Positions 35,921 to 46,936 of a stretch of DNA of 64,000 bases are shown in pieces. The stretch spans positions 496,001-560,000 of the forward strand of contig VZSF01002029.1 in the NCBI GenBank assembly GCA_013398295.1, written 5' to 3'. The notes under the pieces were generated by a model. That model saw only the letters and a list, made by a program, of their open reading frames with translations, ran no database searches and was not told where the DNA came from. Numbering within the stretch: position 1 is the stretch's first letter; each line of letters starts with the position of its first letter. Source of the DNA: Chionis minor (Eukaryota > Chordata > Aves > Charadriiformes > Chionididae). A program made the translations under genes and the position numbers.

Positions 35921-36510
35921 TTGGCCAGCAAGTTTTAGTGACAGTAGAACTGTGTCTATAAAACAGAGCATTCTTAGAAGAGCTCTTAATCCTTAGGCAG
36001 TAAATTCTGCGTGTCCCAAATAAATGTACATATATGAACCAATGTAGGGCTAGGTCCCTTTCTCTTATAAAAAAGCAAAAGAAAATCCTGTAAGGCAACA
36101 AAATTACACTGAAACTTTTAAAAGGGCTTATACCACTGTAAAATAGATTGCCAAGTTACTTACTGACAAATCTGCAAATTTGTCAGAATTTACTCAGATC
36201 CTTTCAAGGTCCTATACACAGAATATAGTATCAACACAGAGTTCAACAGCATTGCAGAAATGCTGCCAGGAACCCCACGTGCCTTTGATGAATTCTTCTT
36301 CTGAAGTAATCTCAATGGAATAGCATCTTCCTTTGCTGGGCCGACCCCAGAACAACGCTCTCTTTGATCACAAAAGAACTTTGCATAAAATTAATTTAAT
36401 CTATTAGGCAGATAGTTAAAAATCCCTGAAAGATGGTGGTTGAATTGTTTCTATCAAGAGTCACTCTGGTTTTGATTTGCCATTATCCTTCTTCTCTTCC
36501 ATTCTATCAG

Positions 36511-36592
36511 TTCCTGGAAAGAACTGGACTAGTCTATGAGTTTGTGACTGACCAACAGACCTCTACAAAGGGAGAAGACTCACAGGATATGG
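36511..36592 (+). other. Exon-like 82-nt segment
   Basis: A strong polypyrimidine acceptor (CTTCTTCTCTTCCATTCTATCAG, ending at 36510) precedes it, and ATATGG/GTGAGG follows as a donor-like border. One frame is open through the block and reads FLERTGLVYEFVTDQQTS and onward. No family was recognised. Splice-site quality is the only evidence. Confidence 0.2.
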
Positions 36593-37487
36593 GTGAGGGT
36601 GATCTGCTCATGACGCCCAGGGAGGAATTGAGGCAGTGACTGACCATAGCTGTTACAAAGGAAATTAAACTTAGCTCAGCTCAAAGGGGACCTAATGGTG
36701 GCCTTAGATCAACTGAGTGGATGAACTGGCTGTGCAACTGTTTCTGCCCAAGTTCAAGAGAAGAGTGTAAGTGTCCTCCTGAGTCAGCCAGACTAACCTG
36801 GGGGGGAGTGCATACGTGGCTCCATCCCACACAGAGTATAAAAGCTGAAAAAAAACAACAAAATGAGCTTTGAAGGGAGCAATCGGCTTGAGCTATTTTC
36901 AAACCACATATAACTTCCTGGCAACTGGGGATGCCCAGTGTCTTGACAGGGAGCACATTATAAAGACCAGTGATGGGAATCACAGTTGTACTGTGCTGCA
37001 GCTCTGCAGTGCAACGCCTGTATTCCGTGAAGCGTAATTTGCACATGTATTATGACTTCAGTACCTTGCAGTATCGCTCTGCTAAATCAAAATCCTGTAT
37101 AATGTCAAGTATCTACAAACAAGTAAATCTGGCATTAAATACTAAACCCTCCATGTGTGAAGTATCTAGAAGAACCTGGTCAGAAAGTATTGGAGTCTGA
37201 CAGACTTAAAATGCTTATTCACCTCTTTGATAGTAAGACTCAGCGTGTCTGTTACTTGAGAATGAGGGGGTTTGCTTCAACTTAATTCCACAGGCAGCTC
37301 TCCTGTTCTCCTTTTCAGTTAGGTGCTACCATACTGATCTCTGCTGATCTCTGTTTAGCTGGAATTAGCCTTCAAGTTGTGTGCAGAAGACAGGTAGACC
37401 ATTCTAAGTGCCACATGAATCACAGTCCTTCGTTTGACCGCAACATTTTTAGGCATACTATTAAAAAATGTCAGATTTGGAAACCTT

Positions 37488-37542
37488 TCATTTGACATTT
37501 ATCTGAAAAACCATAATGTAACTGTATATAAATGTCAAATGA
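37488..37542. repeat. Perfect 15-bp inverted repeat, 25-nt loop, with a nearby third copy
   Basis: TCATTTGACATTTAT (37488-37502) and ATAAATGTCAAATGA (37528-37542) are exact reverse complements. A third, one-mismatch direct copy ATAAATATCAAATGA lies at 37567-37581. A 15-bp perfect arm is longer than the other palindromes in this window. Confidence 0.8.
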
Positions 37543-39069
37543 GAATAAAGCTGTATTCTTATCTGTATAAATATCAAATGAATGGTTGCTCCCTCTGATA
37601 TTTAGGGTTCCGAAAGGACAGAGGTCAAGCGAGATACCTCCCCCAACAAAGGTTAATGGCGGTGATGAACTGGGATATTGCAGAATTCTAAAGGAATAGC
37701 TCACACCCCTACCCTGGGGTTTGTTGCCCTGAGCAGCTCAGGTTAGTGAGTTAGGAACAGGATGCTTCCAAGGCAGCTGTACCCTTGGCCAACACAACTC
37801 TCAATTCCTACCTCCTTCCCCAAATGCTGCTTGTACATGACATGATTGGGAGAAGGGACATGACTTCAGGTATTCCACTTGCCAGGTGAGCATTCAGATC
37901 ACTAAATTATTATTTTGTGGGATGTCTCATTTTCACACTTGCTGAAATAGGACTGCAGAACACAGTTAAAAATGAAGTATATTTAAACAGGGGCAGTAGA
38001 GATATAAACGAAAACATCCAGATTGTGTGTGCCCCTCATACTAAGAACATAACATTTGTACTTTGTGAAACCCATCTGCTTTTTACCAGGTATCAGCAGA
38101 ACAGAATTAGTACCCAAGAAAATTTTTGGTTAGCCACCATGTACATAAGAACATTGACTGCATTAGGAATAATCTCCAAAAAAAATTGAAAATTTGTTCT
38201 TTGATATCTAAATAGGTCCAAAAGTCAGTTTGTCCATGAATAACACCAAACAGCACTAGATCGCTCTCCTTGGGAACCAAAAGATTACCATACAGGTCAA
38301 TAAACCAAGTAAACAATTTCTTCCTTTACCACATGAAAGAAAGAACTCTTAATTTGGTTACCCATTTGTAAGCATCCACAACACAAATACATCCTACCTG
38401 TAGCCATAACAAAAAAGCTAAGTAGAAAACAAATCAAAGGGATCACTGTCTAGAAATGCATATAGTATTCCCATGTCAGATCCTAAATCAATTGGCGGAA
38501 TGCCTAACGCTATTATAAATCTGGAAATGTTGAGATTCACAATTCCAAGTGCTGATTCTCTTATACACTCTTAGTGCAGACTGTAAAATTTAAACATAAT
38601 AACAAATGCTATTTTACAACACCTGTTTCAAGTACATTAGCACACTGTGATGATATAGTTATGGTCTTAAAAGAAAGCAGAATTTAGGAAAAGGGCTGCT
38701 ATATCATCTCGTTTCCAGTGGGGGGAAAAAAAATATTCCTTACAATTCCTTCCTCAGCTAGAACCCAGACTTCATCCAGACTTCCAGGAAAAACCTTTAT
38801 ATTCCAGGGGAACATCTGCTGTGTCACCTATCCATTGCAACATCCTAGAGGAACGCTTCAAATGTGAAGTGTCTTTGATAGGCAGTTCCTTAGGAGATTT
38901 AGAGCTGGGAACAACCCCCTCAAGCCTTTCCTTTCTGTCCGATTTTCTTTGCCGTTCATTCTTTAGAAGCAGGATTCCTTTCATATTGCTGGGATGTCAT
39001 TGTCTGGAAACCCCTGTTTTATAGTTTGAAGAACCTACAACAATTTATTGTCATTTAGACAATTATTCT

Positions 39070-39485
39070 ATCACCCAGTGACCCCTCCCCACCTGAGAAG
39101 GGGAATCTAGAAAAAACAAGGAAACCTAAGGGTTGAAATATAAAGAGATTTAATAGAATAAGACTAAACAATTAACATTTATAATACTAAAGAACAAATA
39201 TTGATCCTGATACCAATATAATATATACAGGGATTATACTCAGCCCATGCTATCCATAAGAAGCTGTGCATTCCCAGCAGGGGACAGTAATGTTGGACAC
39301 TGGAAGTGCTATGGCTCTGGGAGGAAGGGAAAGGCTCAGGGGTCCGGCTCTGGGGCAAGAAGTTCTCAGGATTGCAGCCATCACAGAAGGGAAAAATTCC
39401 TCATCAAACTTTCTAATTTATTTTGGATATGATGTTCATGGTATGAAGTAATCCTGTTGGCCAGCTTGGGTCAAGTGACACTGAA
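39070..39485 (-). mobile_element. Decayed avian ERVL-type LTR, probably solo
   Basis: On the minus strand the segment resembles a widespread avian endogenous retroviral LTR. The block 'ctgttggccagcttgggtca' (39455-39474) and the preceding ATGGTATGAAGTAAT (39439-39453) match the 5' part of that LTR in reverse. 'acctgagaaggggaatctag' (39091-39110) and 'gaaacctaagggttgaaata' (39121-39140) match its 3' part in reverse. The order and spacing are as expected for one LTR of roughly 400 bp. Substitutions are numerous, and neither terminal TG...CA nor a target duplication was recognised. No retroviral coding region and no second LTR are apparent, so it is probably a solo LTR. Family assignment is from memory of the consensus style and needs a repeat-library search. 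Confidence 0.65.
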
Positions 39486-39619
39486 AACCACATACCATAG
39501 CTGGACATAAAATAAGTATTTTCACAAATTCAGACACTAGAGTCTTCTAAAAAGGCAGTTTTCTGAAGTTTTAGAAGAGATCTTACTGAAAAGTGAAATT
39601 ACTGAACGAGAAATTAATG

Positions 39620-39835
39620 CTGCGTCACTCAAACCCGGACACCGGGATACCCTCTTTGGAGTCTAAAATGTATGCCCAGGTCTCCTGGCTGGGGCACCCT
39701 GAGCTGCAGTGGGGCTCTCCCCCAGAGCAGCCGTCCCTCTCAGCTGTGCCAGGGGTTGGCTTCCGAGGATCCCTATGCAGACAACCACCTGTCCCCGGGA
39801 TAACCTGGTGTTCAGCTCCGCAAGGCACTCCACTA
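39620..39835. other. GC-rich patch next to the LTR
   Basis: Marked rise in G+C, with CpG sites and blocks such as 'aacccggacaccgggatacc' (39632-39651). A 67-codon minus-strand frame covers it. It lies about 135 bp beyond the LTR-like segment. It could be further retroviral sequence or an independent GC-rich patch. I recognise nothing specific. Confidence 0.35.
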
Positions 39836-42800
39836 GGTGACAGGAACTCTAAAATTCAGTTTTGTAACGCTGCCTAGACACCCAAATCTGCCTGCAGTTT
39901 CTCCTCTTGATGTTTTACATAAAATAATTGTTTTCTTCCTCAGTTTCACACCTGCACAAGCAAGGGAGTTGAGGCTGGATTCATACAGCCAGTGAATATC
40001 TTACATTATTCTTTTCAAGTAAGCAGTAAGTAAGGATGACATAGAAGGGCCTAGATATGGACTTGAGTCTCTTCTTCCCCCTAAGATACATAGTCAATTC
40101 AACTTCTTTCTCTATTCAACTCTGCAAACATAGGAAAATGTGTGAAATGAACAAAGTATGTGTATATAAGCGTGATGGGTAAAGAGTGTTGATGTTGAAC
40201 CTGAAATGAAACTAAGGAAAGCATATGATGTGTGAAACATATGGCAATGCATATGTATGAAGTTTGGATCAGGATATGCATCACAAAATAGTAATAGTTT
40301 TTTATTCTGGGAGAAGAGTGATAAAGCAAAGGGGAATAAGAACCTCACACTAAAAACAAGAGAAGTTGGAATCTCCTTCCTCTTTGCTATTTGGCATTTC
40401 CTCTTGAGAGAAGCGGAGGAAGTATTTAAATATTTTATAACCTTCATTATTGGAACATATATCTCTTTATTACATTTTTAGAAGCATGTGTTCTATTTGA
40501 AATCAGTATGGATGTATAAATAGTTTTAGGAGATGATTATTCTCTGTATGTAGGTGGAGAAGAACATCGAATTAGTGAGATCTTGCTTTCGTGAGTAACA
40601 GAGCAGCTGGCATTTTCCCTCCTTTCCCTCCGCCTCCCCGGCCAAGGGAAAACACCTCTTATGCTCAACCTTTTATTTATCAAAATAAAATAAGAAATGG
40701 TTTTGGCTTCCCTCTTTCCCTGTGCTTCTCCAGGTAACATTGAAATTGCATCTGCCATATTTGCAATTCTTTTACCAGATCACTGTGGAAGCATAGGGAA
40801 AGTGGAAAGGAATGGCACGGAGCTATCACATAACTGCAGAAAATGGAGGTAGAAAAGATCTTTTAGTCTACTTCCCTGCCTAAATGTCTGTCTGATTTGT
40901 TCTCAAAGACGATTAGTCATGGAGACTCAAAAATGTTACCTAATCTTCTGTTCAATTTACACGTAAGCATCCAAGTTCAAATGCTTAACAGGAGGAGCAG
41001 CTCCTCTTTATCTAACACGCGAAGCATAAACCTCACCACCATGAAGATTAACAAGTACAACTGCCAAGCAGGGGCAATTCAGTGGCCCATGGTCTTCCCT
41101 TTCTGTATTCAGAGAGTGCTGGTGGAAATGAAAATGTCCACCGGTGGTGCTGAAAAAAGAGCGTGCTCCCCAGTTCTGGTAAGATACAAATATCTAGGAA
41201 AGGCTTCAAGTCCAAGAATGCTACTCAGGGGTCATTATATGGAAAAGGCTTCACAGACTTCTTTTTCCTTTTTCTGTACAGAGATGGGGTAAATGAGCAA
41301 TGAACAGCAGTGGCTCTAGTTTATTCAACTGAAGCCTTGAAATCTTTAAATCTTTCCTTTCCCTACTATTTCATAAATTTACTTTTAGGCATTCAACAAA
41401 TTTCCAACTTCCTATGGCTCAGAGGCCTATTCTGTTCACCCTCTCCCGTGTACTGTCTTCCCGACTGCATGCTTTGTTTGCTCCCATCAAAAGAACCAGA
41501 CTTTGATGGAACAGCATTGAACTGTTGCGCCTCAAAATCTGGCCCAATATCTTCTCTAAGAAACCACTGCAGAAACATAACGACTTTACCTTTTCAGACA
41601 AGTATGAACTCTTTCTCTCATTGTTACTCACGGATAACAGAAAAGGACAATTGTTTAACTCTCACCAGAAAAAAAGAAATTGTCATGATTCAGAAAAGGT
41701 TTGAAACAGGATGAAAGTGAAAGTAGAATATAATCAAGCAAGAAAAGGAATGTCATCATTCTATTATGTTCACTGTGACTACTGAAGTATCCATGTTAAA
41801 ACTGATCATGGTTAACACTGGAATGTATTTTCTAATTGCTCATGTTACCACACAATTCCACGCATTTGGATTGTCTTCTGAAAGCTAACACAGCGTAATT
41901 CAGGCAAGTGGAGATAGCCATGGAATCTTTAAGACAGTTGAGTTCTTCATTTCAAACCAGCTAAATAGATTTATCTGTAATTTGACACACTGGAAAGTAT
42001 TTTGCTGTTTTCTTACTCATTTGCCATCAAAGCTTTAACATGAAATGTAAATATAAACGAAATTTTAAACATTAGAAAAAAGTGTAAAATAAAATTTTTG
42101 CTTTACTTGTTTAGTTTGGTTTTAGAAAGATATTGACCAGCTTCATTCAGAGGATAACTCTCAATTTTGAACAGCCTGTAGGCTTTGCAGTTGTGATGCA
42201 GTTTTTACTTTGGCTCCTTACAAAGACTGGGACAATATACAAATTTTTAATCTAGCATAATGTTTGGAATTTTGAATAATGATGTATTCACTGCTCTTTG
42301 AATTTCAGGCTTGGATAGTAGCCATGGCAATCTGCAGATACTGAACTGCTTTAATAAGCACTCTGAAGAGTCTCTAACACTTGCGTGTGTGCCTATTCTC
42401 AGTTAACAAACAATAAAACTGAGGAACTCAGATTGAAGAATCATTTCAGACTTGCTTTATTCTTCTTAGTAACTTACTGGGCAAACATGTAGTCCTCACC
42501 TTTTATGCCTTTTTTGCAGTAACTAATCTGGCTATTCCTACTGTCTCCTCTTCCCATTATGTCTTCTCCCAGGTTTAAAAAAAAAATCCACCACAAAAAA
42601 CAATAAAAACTAAAAACCTGGGTAGAACAGAACTATGTTAATTGTACTTTTTTCATTTGTTTGCACGATGCATCACTTTGCCAAGCCTATTATTTGCATT
42701 TGTAATCTTAAGACATCTGGAGGTAAGGAACATGCCTTTTTCTGTATTTGTACAGCTCCCAGCACAACAGGAATTAGACACTGATTAAACCCTAATGTCA

Positions 42801-45800
42801 TATAACTACTTTATCATTGTCATCCATACTAAACAAATACGTTTGCTTGAAACTAGGCATGTTGAATGAGCAACAACATTTAATAAACCCCTGCCTTTTA
42901 CTTCACTAGTAACAGGCATGTTAAAACAAAATTACACTGATGTAAATCGGGAATGATCCTATTATTTTTAGCATAGTTAATCCAGACTGATCTAGACGTT
43001 AACCGAGAACAAAAAAGTCTGGAATCCACAGGGAAAACAATGGGATAAATGGGTTTTAGAGATACACATTTATTTTGCCCAGGTTGCAAAATAGATTTGA
43101 GGCAATTCTTTAGAATGTAAAGCCCACTGATAATCCTGTACCACAATTTACTTCAATTTTACGTTAGTTATTTACTGCCTTTCTGCAGATGCACATGTTA
43201 ATTAAGTTGATTTTGATGAATATATTATTTATTAACCGATAGTACTAAAAGGTCATGAACTGCTGAGTCTTAATTTCTTGAGATTTTGATTCCGAACTAC
43301 TTAGCGGATTTGACTACAAGAAAGAGCTGGCTGCTTGTGGGAGAAGTGTCACTTTCTGGTCATTTGAATCCAATTATGAAAGACGTACAAGTAGAGCATT
43401 CCAAAATAGCATCGCTGTCGCTATGACTGCATGTCACTTTTGTCTCCATATCACTGGGTTTAGAAACATTACACAAAATGAATTGCATCAACCTTTTGTT
43501 TCTTTTTCTGTTCTTTTTTAAGGTAGCCTCGGAATTTCCTGATAGAGTTGAGATGGAGCTATAAGTACAGATTTTCCTGAGTGTCCCACAGACACCTAAG
43601 TCATTTGGTTCGTATGTGGGTGGTCTTTGACTTATTCAGCCAGCCCTGTTATACACTCTCGAACACATCCAACCCAATTAGATAGATGCACACTATGGTC
43701 TTTACAAAATATCATTCAACCATGTATCCTGCAACAAGCAATTACAAGTCATCTTCAGGGCACTGATTTATTTCTCATTGCCCTACCAATTTAATGACCT
43801 TATGATTTATTCTGATTATGGAAGTCTCTCCTTGGCAAGCAAAGTAATTATCCATCAATCTTAAATTCTTTAAGGGAAGAAAATGTTTATTTTCTGTCTG
43901 CATAATAAGTTTTATGTCATTTTTAATGTCATGACTCCCACATGCACTGAAGATATATGTAGTGACTTCTAACGTCTCACAGAATGTCAATTGGAAATGC
44001 AATTTGACAACAGGCTTAGCTTCTATTGTCTGAGTATTTGGCATTATATAATGAAGGTGGTTAAGTCCTCCGCTTGGAAACGCATGGATGAAACAATGGA
44101 CAAATTCTGTGGTCCAGTCATAAGGCCCTACAGAAAATTCTCAGTGAGAAAACCAGGAGATTTTAAGTATATTTAAATATCACTTGTACAAACAGTGGCT
44201 GAGGAGCAACAGGATGGAACATGCCTCAGCACAAAGGGGTGAAGCACATGACCTCTCACTGCCGCCTCTGCTACTGGTTTTCTAGAAATGTTTCGTTTAG
44301 AGTAAGGATTCCAGCACTGTGTGAGTTTATTTTGAAAGGGAATAGGTTTTATTTGAGTGCAAATAGGAAGAATCTAAGTTGTGTCGCGTTATTTGCCAAA
44401 CTAAAATGTTCTATGTGGTCTTCTGGAAAGCTCATATTATTTTGGATTTTTTTTTTTCCCCTACTGTAGAGCACACAAAGTGTAAGGTTCTTAAAAACTG
44501 AAGACCCAGGAGAGACTAACTTCCAAGGAAACTGAATTTTACAGACGTGCTGGTGAGTTCCCCAAACCTGGCTCCTTCTCAGCCCTGTTCCTCAAAGGTT
44601 ATTCACAGGCAGTAGATCAAATCACTGATGCCACCTTACTATTTATTTCCATCTTTTTCATCATCTCCTCCCAGTCTTTGCAGATTGATTGACATGTAAC
44701 CTCTACCAATAAATTAGCCTTTTAAGACCCATAGCGTAACAGATACGTAAGATGATGAAGTCCCTTCCACACATTTGGAGTTTGATGGGAAGATCCACTA
44801 TTTGCAAGACTTAGCATGGATAGAAGTGATGGTTCAAGTTGGGTGCAGAAATTAAGATAGTGAGGTTCCAATGTGTCAAACGTACAGCATCAGTGGTACA
44901 GATGAGACACTAGAATTATTCCTGTCCATACATCAAGTTACTGGAAATGACATAAACTTTTCCACTGCTCAGGAGCACTATATGTCAAGAAATTTTAGGT
45001 TTTACAGCCAAGCCTCTCTGCACTTTACCCATGAAAAATGTCCATTAATTGGACATGGGTGTGGTTTTCCTATGATTCTGGAGTTACTTTATTTCTGAGT
45101 CCTTAATTCTCTACTATAACAGCTCAAAACCAAGATTCATCAGAGGTAAAAACCACACGGAGTACATATTTAACAAATAGGAAATGTCACCTACAACTCG
45201 GGCGACATTGCCAACTCAATGCAAGAAGGGCTGATTTAACTTTTCACATTTGACTTCTTGTGTTGAAGTGAAGAAAGAAAACATAGACAAGCCAACAAAT
45301 AATCTTTCTCCCTGAAATCTGCAATTACATGTTTTTCCTAAAGTTAATGCCACCAGAAATGACATGCCACATCCACCTTTTGAAATCCCGAAAAGGAAAA
45401 TCTTCATGCTATCCTACCTGTTGTTTGACTGGCCTGGTACAGAGGTAACACGTGAGCACATCCTACTACACCTTTCCTTACAGACAATTTTTTTTTCTTT
45501 CCAAGAGCCTTAGGATAGTATATATTTTTTTCTTTTTCTATTCTTAACTAGCAATGAGACCAACCCAACATTTCAAATTTAAACCACTTCCTCCCATGCA
45601 AAATCATTCAGGTTGACCAGAAAACCACCCTGGACATTTTTTCTCGTGTTCTCAACGCTATCGATTTCAAATACATAAGCAACTCCAACACCAACTGGAA
45701 CGAACTGATTTGTATCTGCACTACTTAAGGGCAGCCTCTTTTGGGGTAGATTGCCCACATCCAGGGTACTTAGCCTTTGGGTCTCTCTATCTTCTGGTCC

Positions 45801-46630
45801 CCATGTAGTGCTCAGTTGCCCTAATAAGTTATCGTTATTGCACACTTTCAAAATTTCAAAGCATCTGTAATAACGCAATGGCTTCACTGCAGCCTACCAG
45901 AGAGCTTGATTTTATAGCACAAAACTGAGGTGACAGAAAGGTCCAAGGGAGTGGCATGAGGGTGCATTTGAGGGTGCTAAACATTCTAAGACAGTTTTTT
46001 AAAAGACTGCGTAGGTAGAGGAAGCTAAATTTGATGCACTGATTTGATTCATCCTGCTTTTTGGGAGCACTCCAATTCCAGCTTTGGAATGATCCTAAGT
46101 AAACCAAGGAACTGAGTGGATGATCAGGGATCCGGTGCTTGAGCCGGTTTCCTGGCCATCGTTAGCAGTTTAGATATGCCCTGTGTAACGCTATCTAAAC
46201 CACAAATAACATACCTCAATTCAGCAATTTTTGCTTCCTATTTATATCCTCAGCATACACTGTGAAATAGTATCTAGCTCCAAGAAAAATCTGCAATGTT
46301 AAGAGCAACAGATTTGAATCAGGCCCAAAGAAAGTATAGAAACAGATACTACTAGACAGAAATAAATGGGCTGAAACACAAAAATAGGACCATAGCCAAT
46401 CAATTCTAATTTTATGGCATTAAATGTCATCAAACAAACTATGTAAAAATTTTGAGATTAGTTTGTTTTTCGTGTAAAATTTCTAGATTTTAGGCATTTC
46501 ATTTAGCATTAAGGAGCATGTATGGAAAAATCAGTATAAAACAGAGGATGCTGACAGATCGCCAGCCACCGTGTTAATGGGGAACCTTGTAACTTGGAGG
46601 TTTTGCAGGGAAGTTGGATGACTTCATTTA
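39836..46630. other. Unique AT-rich DNA, no supported gene
   Basis: Open frames of 131 and 134 codons (40897-41292 and 41310-41714, plus) have no recognisable domain. A 102-codon minus-strand frame at 45579-45887 is more protein-like and listed separately. The stretch 41815-41900 has the look of a compact noncoding element, but there is no direct evidence. No CR1, LTR or RNA gene was found. Confidence 0.45.
45579..45887 (-). other. Unrecognised 102-codon coding-like frame
   Basis: The minus-strand frame has an even residue composition with acidic and polar stretches (VFEIDSVENTRKNV near its C-terminal part), unlike most chance frames here, which are rich in Phe, Leu, Ser and Tyr. No domain is recognised. 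It ends at a TAA just after a tryptophan- and glutamate-containing tail. It could be an exon or pseudogene fragment, or chance. No flanking splice sites stand out. Confidence 0.15.
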
Positions 46631-46936
46631 ATGTTTATCTCATTGACCCAGTTTAAAATTGAAAACTTCCATGGTTGTTTAACAAACTTGCATTTTAACA
46701 CAACTAAATGCAAGATGATGCATCTAGAAGCTACTATTGTTCACCTTATTCACAGAACGCATACAGATGCCTTTTCAACATGTGAGTCTGTAGATAAACA
46801 CACCTGGAATTATCATTACTCCCAATGTGATGCTTTGCTAAGATATCTCATTAAATGCTGGCATTCACAATATGAAGACAATGAATTAGGATCAATGATG
46901 TATTATCTTCTGAGATCAGTGGACTACTACATTTAA
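46631..46936 (+). mobile_element. Very old CR1/L3-like LINE ORF2 fragment
   Basis: The 101-codon open frame contains, in the expected order, two landmarks of the CR1/L3 ORF2 region just downstream of the RT core. The first is NTTKCKMMHLEA (about residues 24-35; family pattern N-x-x-K-C-K-x-x-H-L-G). The second is SQCDA (about residues 64-68; family pattern MSxQCDA). Nucleotide blocks 'aaatgcaagatgatgcatct' (46706-46725) and CCAATGTGATGCTTTG fit the same family. The catalytic RT motif and the CR1 3' end are missing. The conserved Gly after HL is replaced by Glu, and the middle part is strongly diverged. This suggests an ancient, possibly pre-avian insertion rather than one of the younger bird CR1 families. 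That the frame remains open is notable but may be luck. Confidence 0.5.

Larger units (their letters stand above)
35921..39069. other. Unique DNA with one exon-like site pair and an inverted repeat
   Basis: Contains an exon-like segment at 36511-36592, a TATA-like GTATAAAAG near 36836 preceded by a moderately GC-rich stretch, and the inverted repeat at 37488-37542. Open frames are up to 121 codons (36681-37046, minus) and lack recognisable domains. No transposon was identified between the CR1 at 35701 and the LTR at 39070. Confidence 0.45.

Noticed and set aside
36830..36845. TATA-like GTATAAAAG with GC-rich upstream sequence
   Set aside because: A single TATA-like match in AT-rich DNA is uninformative without a transcription start or conserved upstream sites.
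41310..41714. 134-codon plus-strand frame with open antisense frames
   Set aside because: Cys/Ser/Leu-rich translation without motifs on either strand, and no splice or promoter context.
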